From an uncultured Oscillospiraceae bacterium (GTDB taxonomy: Bacteria; Bacillota; Clostridia; Oscillospirales; Ruminococcaceae), in contig CAJTSP010000151.1 of assembly GCA_910578965.1 (NCBI GenBank), positions 1-6,002 of the forward strand: a stretch of 6,002 nucleotides of DNA. Reading direction: 5' to 3'. How positions within the stretch are numbered: the stretch's first letter is position 1; each line of letters starts with the position of its first letter. Positions 1-3,917 of this stretch are shown here, one piece after another. A program made the translations under genes and the position numbers. The notes under the pieces are model-generated. The model ran no database searches, was not told where the DNA came from, and saw only the letters and a list, made by a program, of their open reading frames with translations.

Positions 1-1
1 C

Positions 2-205
2 GGCATCCCCCCGGAGTATCAGGCGCGAGTATTTGAACGGTTTTTCCGAGTGGATAAAAGCCGCTCCAAGGCTTCCGGCGGCACCGGGCTGGGGCTGTCG
101 ATTGTCAAGCATATCGCGCAGTATCATCACGCAGAAATCAAATTGCATAGCGGGAATGGACGCGGGACCATTATTGAGATTTTGTTCGCCATAGGGGAAA
201 TGTGA
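2..205 (+). CDS. Sensor histidine kinase, C-terminal ATP-binding end (5' part outside window)
   Basis: This is the last 67 codons of a two-component sensor kinase, read from the window edge to TGA at 203-205. What is visible is the end of the HATPase_c domain that binds ATP and phosphorylates the conserved histidine: GIPPEYQ (end of the G1 region), the F box FERFFRVDKSRS, and the G2 box GGTGLGLSIVK, then a closing strand pattern HSGNGRGTIIEILF. The tail KHIAQYHHAEIKLHS resembles PhoR-type phosphate sensors of Clostridia, but the sensor and HisKA regions are missing, so the signal cannot be assigned. A cognate response-regulator gene would be expected upstream, outside the window. The reading frame is intact and ends normally 36 bases before a hairpin terminator. 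By hand count GC over 1-180 is about 56%, between the island that follows and the GC-rich genes further on. The kinase call is firm; the PhoR subfamily is inference. Confidence 0.93.
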   Translation, partial: GIPPEYQARVFERFFRVDKSRSKASGGTGLGLSIVKHIAQYHHAEIKLHSGNGRGTIIEILFAIGEM

Positions 206-241
206 GATTTGTGCCTTCTGCTTAGGGTTTGGCTAACTACA

Positions 242-274
242 CAGAGGACAGCATCTACAAGGTGCTGTCCTCTG
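242..274 (+). terminator. Hairpin terminator after the histidine kinase
   Basis: A perfect 12-bp inverted repeat (242-253 CAGAGGACAGCA and 263-274 TGCTGTCCTCTG) closes a 9-base loop, 36 bases after the kinase stop codon. The following CCTTTATG is only weakly T-rich, so termination may be inefficient or the hairpin may mainly protect the 3' end. The placement fits the end of the kinase transcript. Confidence 0.65.
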
Positions 275-341
275 CCTTTATGTGGGGTAGTATTGAATAA
301 CGCTGGTATCATGGGAAAGGAAACATTGCGTTTTTAGGGTG

Positions 342-452
342 AAAATATCCTTGACAAATGTCCTCTTGGTTATAGATTGAAAAACCTTATCCTTGTAGTT
401 CCTCACCACGGCTTAACCTCTCGTACAGCAGCGCAATCTTGGTTTTTGCCAT
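342..452 (-). pseudogene. Remnant of a large serine recombinase (5' end only, stop at codon 22)
   Basis: Reading the minus strand from ATG at 452, the first 21 residues include LLYERLSRGEELQG, the start of the catalytic resolvase domain in large serine recombinases of clostridial conjugative and mobilizable elements. The family form, recalled from knowledge, is YERLSRDDELQGESNSIxNQ. Arg12 and the presumed nucleophile Ser14 are present. A textbook ribosome binding site, AAGGAGG at 461-467, lies 8 bases upstream. Codon 22 is TAA (387-389) where the family has Glu, a one-base change from GAA. Without any frameshift the reading then continues G-F-S-I-Y-N-Q (366-386), matching the family's S-N-S-I-x-N-Q spacing, and weakly as EDICQGYF down to 342 against the usual K-x-x-L-E-D-Y-A. 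Beyond that no similarity is visible, and TGA follows at 309-311. Intact members have roughly 500 or more residues, so nearly all of the gene is gone. Calling it a decayed mobile-element gene is strong inference from a short stretch. Confidence 0.72.
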
Positions 453-478
453 AGCACAGACCTCCTTAAATGAAATAG

Positions 479-537
479 GCTCTAAGCTGTCCTCACCTAT
501 TACCGAAAAATCAGTGAGTTAACAAGTCTCTTAGAGC
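479..537. repeat. Nested inverted repeats upstream of the recombinase remnant
   Basis: GCTCTAAG (479-486) is repeated inverted as CTTAGAGC (530-537), with 43 bases between. Inside lie CTCAC (492-496) and its inverted copy GTGAG (514-518), then the palindrome GTTAAC (518-523). The block sits 27-85 bases upstream of the recombinase start, where large serine recombinases often have their attachment site or autoregulatory site. The repeats are directly visible; a role as att half-sites or operator is inference, and the two arm pairs are not exactly concentric (centres 508 and 505). Confidence 0.4.
497..525 (-). promoter_or_regulatory. Possible promoter of the recombinase remnant
   Basis: On the minus strand TTGTTA (520-525) and TAATAG (497-502) are separated by exactly 17 bases and lie about 45-70 bases upstream of the ATG. 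The -35 is reasonable but the -10 matches poorly, so this is a weak call supported mainly by spacing and position. It falls inside the nested inverted repeats, which would suit autoregulation. Confidence 0.3.
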
Positions 538-658
538 ATATATCACCCCTTATGGCCTGGCCGATTTGGTGGCGAGTCAGCCATTTTGAAGGGACAGGCC
601 CGTACAGCCCGACGTAAAGCCATACAGCGACGATAAAGAAAACCCGCACCAAAAAAAT
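538..658. other. Stretch without a convincing gene
   Basis: I see no supported gene between the AT-rich island and the operon terminators. On the minus strand an open frame from GTG at 649 (or TTG at 652) to TAA at 500-502 encodes 49 residues. It begins with a hydrophobic run (VFFIVAVWLYVGLYG) and is followed by WLTRHQIGQAIRGD. It has no ribosome binding site and starts in the T-tract of a terminator, so it is not annotated as a gene. The boundary between AT-rich and GC-richer DNA falls near 545. Confidence 0.4.
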
Positions 659-708
659 GCAGCCTGCCCACGCAGGGCCCTAAAAAGGGCTATGCGCGGG
701 CAGGCTGC
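651..708 (-). terminator. Rho-independent terminator of the sigma/anti-sigma operon
   Basis: Arms GCAGCCTGCCC (659-669) and GGGCAGGCTGC (698-708) pair perfectly over 11 bp. The stem continues with CGCA/TGCG (671-674 with 693-696) and GCCC/GGGC (677-680 with 687-690) around a six-base loop. Read on the minus strand the hairpin is followed by ATTTTTTT (651-658), a proper U-tract. It lies about 115 bases beyond the anti-sigma stop codon, the right direction to end that operon. Confidence 0.85.
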
Positions 709-772
709 AAGCAGCTTTGGGGGGCGGCCCGTACCCCTGGAATTTTTGCATCTCCGCAAAGGGGAGGATGGC

Positions 773-824
773 AGCCGGCAAAGGGGCCGAGCCCCCACCT
801 GTGGGCTCGGCCCCTTTGCCGGCT
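773..824 (-). terminator. 22-bp perfect hairpin at the anti-sigma stop codon
   Basis: Positions 773-794 and 803-824 form a perfect 22-bp stem with an 8-base loop. The arm nearest the gene shares one base with the TAA stop (824-826). There is no T-tract after it on the minus strand (TGCCATCCTCC), so by itself it is not a standard intrinsic terminator. It is better seen as the first of two tandem 3'-end structures, perhaps protecting the mRNA end, with the U-tract terminator at 651-708 behind it. Confidence 0.6.
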
Positions 825-2206
825 TAGCCCTCCAAAAAGAGCTGCCGCCCGCTTACCTCGATATAGGCAATGTCCTGCGGCGGTACCGGGATGCAGAAGA
901 TGTTCTTCATCTCGATGCAGCCGGACGAATCGGTGCTGGTGGAGGCAGAGGCAAACTCTACCGTGCGGCCGTCCCGCAGCACCACCGTGGGGGTTGCGTC
1001 CAGGCTGCTGCTGGGGAACATCTCGCCCTGGCCATGCAGGGTTACGCCTAGAGGGGTCACTGACACCTCCTCCAGTGTCCAGCCGCCCATTTCAATGGCG
1101 CACCGGGCCGTACGCCGGGCCGGCGCGTCGTCCAGCAGGAAGCTCACGCTCCAGTCGCCCTCCACATATTGTTCGTAGGTGAGCAGGTCGTAGTTGACCC
1201 GCACATCCTCCCATGTGGCCGGGTCGGCAGGCAGCTCCAGCACCGTTTCCATCCGTTCGCTGATCTCATGGATGCCGATATGTGCCTGGTTGCCCAACTG
1301 TATCTCGGCATAGGGCAACTGCATCCGCTCGCCGGCCTGGTTGGTTAATACAAAGCTCAGCCGGTTAAACCGGCCCATTCCCCCGTCTGGCTGGCTTTGC
1401 AGGTGAAGCATGCCGTCCACCTGCTCGGCAGCCGTAAGCCCGCACCAGCCCGTGAGGGGTAGCGGTTCGTCCAAAGGCTTGAGCACCGGCAGGCTGCCCG
1501 CCCGCAGTTGGGCGCCTAAGCCGGTTTGGTCGCTGCCGGCAAGCATCCAGCCGGGATATCCGCCCGAATAATCCAGCGGTGTTTCGGGCATAAGGGCGGC
1601 GACCTGCTGGAGGGTCCAACCCGGGCCGGCCAGCGGAGTGTAATGGGAACCGGTTAAAAAAGACCGCACGCTCACCGATACCCGCCCGCCATCCATCTCA
1701 CCGCAGCTACCGGTAAGCCTTAAAATGGCGGCGCTGCTGGCAGGGTCATACTGCACAACCTCGCTGTCGGTAAAAACCGCGCCCGAAATTTCGTAGTCGA
1801 ACAGCTCCACGCTGTCCGACACCCGGCCTGAGCCTGCAGTGTCCTGCAGGCTCATATACACTACCGCCACGTCCTCGTCGTTCATGGCGGCCAGCACCTC
1901 CATGCGGATACCGTCCTGCTCGGAGGATTCCTCCACCGGGTACAAAAAAGCCAGCGCTTGCCGGCTGAGCATATCCAGCCGCTGGGCCAGGCCGGGGCTG
2001 GCGGCCAAAGCGCCGGCCGCCGCCGTGACCATGAACGTAAAGGCCGCCGCCAGCGCCGCCGCACGCCGCAGCATCCGGCGGGGCCGCACTACCGCAATGC
2101 CCGGCCGGCACTGGGCCAGGATGGCCTGCTTTTTTGCTTCGGTTAGCTCCAGCCGCGAAAGGCCGCCGTCTACAGCACGGCGCACCGAGCCCTCATCAAT
2201 CCGCAT
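824..2206 (-). CDS. Membrane-anchored anti-sigma-factor-like protein (DUF4179/DUF5643-type architecture)
   Basis: This 460-residue protein is translated with the ECF sigma factor and probably holds it at the membrane until a signal arrives. Residues 1-46 are cytoplasmic and basic near the end (RPRRMLRR), residues about 47-69 are a single hydrophobic segment (AAALAAAFTFMVTAAAGAL), and the remaining 390 residues should face outward. After the membrane, the pattern DGIRMEVLAAMNDEDVAVVYMSLQD (residues 98-122, quoted as a single motif region) resembles the extracytoplasmic part of DUF4179 proteins. The C-terminal region, residues ~350-459 (DWSVSFLLDD, then VSVTPLGVTL), is like the DUF5643 domain. 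No zinc-binding anti-sigma motif (HxxxCxxC) is present, so it is not the ZAS type. The ATG start has GGAGG (2216-2220) 9 bases upstream, inside the sigma gene, and the 11-base overlap implies translational coupling. The domain names are recalled, not searched; the role is inferred from membrane topology and the operon. The ligand is unknown. Confidence 0.8.
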   Translation of the reverse strand: MRIDEGSVRRAVDGGLSRLELTEAKKQAILAQCRPGIAVVRPRRMLRRAAALAAAFTFMVTAAAGALAASPGLAQRLDMLSRQALAFLYPVEESSEQDGIRMEVLAAMNDEDVAVVYMSLQDTAGSGRVSDSVELFDYEISGAVFTDSEVVQYDPASSAAILRLTGSCGEMDGGRVSVSVRSFLTGSHYTPLAGPGWTLQQVAALMPETPLDYSGGYPGWMLAGSDQTGLGAQLRAGSLPVLKPLDEPLPLTGWCGLTAAEQVDGMLHLQSQPDGGMGRFNRLSFVLTNQAGERMQLPYAEIQLGNQAHIGIHEISERMETVLELPADPATWEDVRVNYDLLTYEQYVEGDWSVSFLLDDAPARRTARCAIEMGGWTLEEVSVTPLGVTLHGQGEMFPSSSLDATPTVVLRDGRTVEFASASTSTDSSGCIEMKNIFCIPVPPQDIAYIEVSGRQLFLEG

Positions 2207-2690
2207 AGCCTCTCGCCTCCAGTCTCTCTTGCAGGATGGCCCGCGCCCTCCGCAGCCGCACGCTTACGGTGGACTGCGGGGCCGATAAAATGCGCGCAAT
2301 CTCGTTTACCGAAAATTGCTGGTAGTAATGCAACAGGATTACCTGCCGGTAACGGGGCTTGAGCGCCATGATCTCCTCCAAAAGGGCGCTGTCCTCCTTT
2401 GGCCGGTCCGGCTCACCCGCGATCTCGGGGTATTCCTCCACCAGGCTCACCTTGCGCCGCCAGGCGCTGCGCAGATAATCCTTGCAAACGTTTACCGCAA
2501 CCCGCATCACCCAGGCCTTTTCGGCCGCGGGGGTGTCAAAGGTGCGCCAGGAGCGGTAGATCTTGATAAAGGCATCCTGCACCGCGTCGTCCGCCAGATG
2601 GGCGTCACCCAAATAGGCACAGCACATGCGCAGCATCGCGCTGCCGTACTGCGCCACCAGGCGCTCCATATCCGGGCTGACGACGGCCAC
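2196..2690 (-). CDS. ECF-type sigma-70 family RNA polymerase sigma factor
   Basis: A 164-residue alternative sigma factor of the extracytoplasmic-function class. Region 2 spans residues ~8-80: MERLVAQYGSAMLRMCCAYL, then the core-binding helix with DDAVQDAFIKIYRSW, then AWVMRVAVNVCKDYLRS for -10 recognition. Region 4 spans ~100-160, with ALKPRYRQVILLHYYQQFSV and the helix-turn-helix NEIARILSAPQSTVSVRLRR that reads the -35. No sigma region 1 or 3 is present, as expected for ECF factors. I chose GTG at 2690 because AAGGA (2700-2704) lies 9 bases upstream. Alternatives are TTG at 2720 (174 residues) and ATG at 2669 (157 residues), the latter without a ribosome binding site. The gene is first in a minus-strand operon with the anti-sigma-like gene, overlapping it by 11 bases, the usual arrangement for a sigma held by its membrane partner. 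The family is certain; the regulon is unknown. Confidence 0.93.
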   Translation of the reverse strand: MAVVSPDMERLVAQYGSAMLRMCCAYLGDAHLADDAVQDAFIKIYRSWRTFDTPAAEKAWVMRVAVNVCKDYLRSAWRRKVSLVEEYPEIAGEPDRPKEDSALLEEIMALKPRYRQVILLHYYQQFSVNEIARILSAPQSTVSVRLRRARAILQERLEARGYAD

Positions 2691-2775
2691 AGGCGCACGT
2701 CCTTTCCTTGCCGTGCGCAAAACGCGGCAGCAGCCACGCGGGGCCCTGCACCCTTAGAACGAAAGCGCCGGCAAA

Positions 2776-2804
2776 AATATTTCAAAATTGTTTCCGAGAT
2801 GCAA
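2776..2804 (-). promoter_or_regulatory. Possible promoter of the sigma/anti-sigma operon
   Basis: On the minus strand TTGCAT (2799-2804) and AATATT (2776-2781) are 17 bases apart, in the only AT-rich patch of the intergenic region and about 85 bases upstream of the sigma start. Both boxes are partial matches. A GGAAAC motif (2790-2795 on the minus strand) lies between them and resembles the -35 of ECF-dependent promoters, but I find no matching CGTC-like -10 at the right distance. Autoregulation is therefore not demonstrated. Confidence 0.3.
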
Positions 2805-2817
2805 ACACCTCCGGAAA

Positions 2818-2837
2818 GCTCCCTTTGGGCAGGGAGC
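2818..2837. repeat. Small inverted repeat in the divergent intergenic region
   Basis: GCTCCCT (2818-2824) and AGGGAGC (2831-2837) form a perfect 7-bp stem with a 6-base loop, just upstream of the putative sigma promoter. It could be an operator or a weak hairpin; no T-tract of note follows on either strand. Confidence 0.4.
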
Positions 2838-2920
2838 AAACCGCTATCCCAGTGTAGCGTATCGCGGCGAAAAATGCAAATACTCCCCGCTTTGCGCACA
2901 CTCTTTGGCCTGGGACACTG

Positions 2921-2955
2921 CCGCCATGCACCGCATACAGTAAGGGTGCGGGCGG
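2921..2955. repeat. Imperfect hairpin in the leader of the peptidoglycan-binding gene
   Basis: CCGCC (2921-2925) and GCACC (2928-2932) pair with GGTGC (2945-2949) and GGCGG (2951-2955), giving ten pairs with one small internal loop (AT against G). A competing 6-bp stem, CGGGCA/TGCCCG, sits at 2953-2971. These could fold in the untranslated leader of the downstream gene; the function is unknown. Confidence 0.35.
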
Positions 2956-2978
2956 GCATGGGGCCTGCCCGTGAGCAC

Positions 2979-3023
2979 AAAGTCCCCCGCGCCGAGGCCT
3001 TTTCTGCGGGGTGCGGGGCTTTT
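2979..3023 (+). promoter_or_regulatory. Terminator-like hairpin directly before the ribosome binding site
   Basis: AAAG-T-CCCC-C-GC (2979-2990) can pair with GCGGGGCTTT (3013-3022), leaving two single-base bulges, followed by TTT and then the AAGGAGG at 3028. The same left arm CCCCGC (2985-2990) can instead pair with the other copy of GCGGGG (3006-3011). The position, ending 5 bases before the ribosome binding site, would suit an attenuator or a translation-controlling leader, but the bulges make it weak. Confidence 0.3.
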
Positions 3024-3042
3024 GACCAAGGAGGGAACCCTT

Positions 3043-3549
3043 ATGGCAATTGAAATGGAAACCACCGCCGCGGCGCAGCCGGAGTACTATGCCCTGCTGA
3101 GCCAGGGCAGCAGCGGGCCGGACACTGCGCAGGTTCAAACCTGGCTGAACGGGCTGCGCAGCAAGGGGATGAACCTGCCTCAACTGACCGTGGACGGGCG
3201 CTTTGGACATACTACCGCCGAGGCGGTGCGGGCATTCCAGGCGCTGACCCGTATCAGTGTGGACGGCAAGGTGGGCCGCAACACCTGGAACGCAATTTAT
3301 TATGCCTATGCGGCGGCCTATGGGCCGGGGTTGGTGTGGCCCGGCATTACCATGCGCAGCGGCGCACGGGGCGGCACGGTAAAGGCTGTGCAGCGGATGC
3401 TCAACGAAAAGGACGGCGCCAAGCTCAACGCGGACGGCCGCTACGGCACCGCCACCAAGCGGGCGGTAGAGCTGTTCCAGCATTGCCAGCGCATCGAGAG
3501 CGACGGCGTGGTAGGCCGGGATACCTGGAACCGGCTGTACGGCGCATAA
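3043..3549 (+). CDS. Protein with two tandem peptidoglycan-binding domains, no signal peptide
   Basis: A 168-residue protein made almost entirely of two PG_binding_1 (PF01471-type) domains, three-helix modules that bind the cell wall. Domain 1 covers about 18-86, with VDGRFGHTTAEAVRAFQ and VDGKVGRNTWNAIY. Domain 2 covers about 103-166, with ADGRYGTATKRAVELFQ and SDGVVGRDTWNRLY. The hallmark DG-x-(F/Y)-G, FQ and DG-x-VG-x-x-TW-x-x-(I/L)Y motifs recur in order, so the gene arose by domain duplication. I chose ATG at 3043 because AAGGAGG (3028-3034) lies 8 bases upstream; an in-frame ATG at 2971 lacks such a site. Neither start gives a hydrophobic signal sequence, and no catalytic domain is attached, so export and partner enzyme are unexplained. 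It stands alone, divergent from the sigma operon, with its own leader and a downstream hairpin region. The domain call is firm; the role is unknown (wall-targeting subunit, sporulation factor or phage-lysin relic are possible). Confidence 0.9.
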   Translation: MAIEMETTAAAQPEYYALLSQGSSGPDTAQVQTWLNGLRSKGMNLPQLTVDGRFGHTTAEAVRAFQALTRISVDGKVGRNTWNAIYYAYAAAYGPGLVWPGITMRSGARGGTVKAVQRMLNEKDGAKLNADGRYGTATKRAVELFQHCQRIESDGVVGRDTWNRLYGA

Positions 3550-3573
3550 CGCGGCCGGCGGGCCCTGCCGGAC

Positions 3574-3604
3574 GGGGCAGGTTGCCCTAAAGCGGCAAGG
3601 CCCC
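3574..3604 (+). terminator. Hairpin shortly after the peptidoglycan-binding gene
   Basis: TTGCC (3582-3586) pairs with GGCAA (3594-3598) around CTAAAGC, and GGGG (3574-3577) with CCCC (3601-3604) across an unequal internal loop. It begins 25 bases after the stop codon, but no T-tract follows. A 6-bp alternative, CCTGCC/GGCAGG (3564-3581), competes with it. It is a weak terminator candidate at best. Confidence 0.3.
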
Positions 3605-3680
3605 GCCGCACATGCCAAAACTGCCTAAAAACAAAGCGGTTCCGCAGCCAGGGGCAAAGGGGCTCCTGAGGGGGCCGGCC

Positions 3681-3706
3681 GCGCCGCATCTTTAGTTGCG
3701 CCGCAT
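3681..3706. repeat. Short direct repeat GCGCCGCAT, 17-base period
   Basis: GCGCCGCAT occurs at 3681-3689 and again at 3698-3706, both followed by a T-rich trinucleotide or longer. The 17-base period places the copies about 1.6 helical turns apart. It may be a protein-binding pair or chance in GC-rich DNA. Confidence 0.4.
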
Positions 3707-3713
3707 TTGGGAT

Positions 3714-3751
3714 ACGCCCTGCCCGGCCGGGTGTTTGGCCGGGTGGGGCGT
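3714..3751 (+). terminator. 15-bp GC-rich hairpin between the PG-binding gene and addB
   Basis: Arms 3714-3728 (ACGCCCTGCCCGGCC) and 3737-3751 (GGCCGGGTGGGGCGT) pair over 15 positions with two G-U wobbles and an 8-base loop. Only TTCTGT follows, not a clean T-tract. Together with the adjacent perfect hairpin at 3760-3784 it probably ends transcripts coming from upstream. Its right half overlaps the spacer of the putative addB promoter. Confidence 0.5.
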
Positions 3752-3764
3752 TCTGTGGTATAAT
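3735..3764 (+). promoter_or_regulatory. Putative addB promoter with extended -10
   Basis: TGG-TATAAT (3756-3764) is a consensus -10 preceded by the TGn extension, which reduces the need for a good -35; TTGGCC (3735-3740) sits 18 bases upstream as a partial -35. The expected start is near 3771, giving an untranslated leader of about 147 bases before addB. A second, poorer candidate is TTCGCG-17-TATTAT (3852-3880). Confidence 0.5.
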
Positions 3765-3797
3765 AGCCGCAAAGCGGCTATTATCATTTATTTTTAT
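3760..3797 (+). terminator. Perfect 11-bp hairpin with T-rich tail, overlapping the addB -10
   Basis: ATAATAGCCGC (3760-3770) and GCGGCTATTAT (3774-3784) are perfect inverted repeats around AAA, followed by CATTTATTTTTAT (3785-3797). This has the form of an intrinsic terminator for read-through from the peptidoglycan-binding gene. The left arm contains most of the TATAAT of the putative addB promoter, so the same bases may serve as promoter core and terminator, or as an operator. Confidence 0.65.
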
Positions 3798-3839
3798 GGC
3801 GTTCGCCTCGCCCCTTGCGGGGCAACCGGCGAAACCGCC
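3798..3839 (+). promoter_or_regulatory. Long structured hairpin in the addB leader
   Basis: Three stacked stems close one loop: GGCG/CGCC (3798-3801 with 3836-3839), TTCGCC/GGCGAA (3802-3807 with 3828-3833) and GCCCC/GGGGC (3810-3814 with 3819-3823) around TTGC. No T-tract follows, so it is not a terminator on the plus strand. If the 3759 promoter is used, it lies about 80 bases upstream of the addB start codon in the untranslated leader. No known riboswitch class is recognisable. Confidence 0.4.
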
Positions 3840-3917
3840 CACATGATACCATTCGCGCTGTGCGTCTGATAGGATATTATTAAGGTAAAGCGGAAAAAAG
3901 CAAAGGGGGCGATGGAG

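Noticed and set aside
127..312. 61-residue minus-strand reading frame
   Set aside because: It runs through the terminator and antisense to the kinase end, is not in the frame of the recombinase remnant, and has no recognisable domain or ribosome binding site.
351..376. TTGACA (351-356) with TATAGA (371-376) as a plus-strand promoter
   Set aside because: The spacing is only 14 bases, no plus-strand gene follows, and the bases are explained as antisense of the recombinase remnant.
577..798. 73-residue minus-strand frame and 119-residue plus-strand frame across the operon terminators
   Set aside because: They are built from hairpin arms and antisense sequence of the anti-sigma gene; the residues are low-complexity and GC-driven.
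2316..3053. 245-residue plus-strand frame opposite the sigma gene
   Set aside because: Shadow of a clearly recognised sigma factor on the other strand; its protein has no family features and ends inside the peptidoglycan-binding gene.
2782..3618. 278-residue minus-strand frame opposite the peptidoglycan-binding gene
   Set aside because: Antisense to a gene with unmistakable domains; in high-GC DNA long antisense frames are expected.
777..3663. GGCAAAGGGGC occurring at 777-787 and 3653-3663 as a dispersed repeat
   Set aside because: Flanking bases do not match, and one copy is part of a terminator stem; two 11-base matches in GC-rich DNA of this length are not persuasive.
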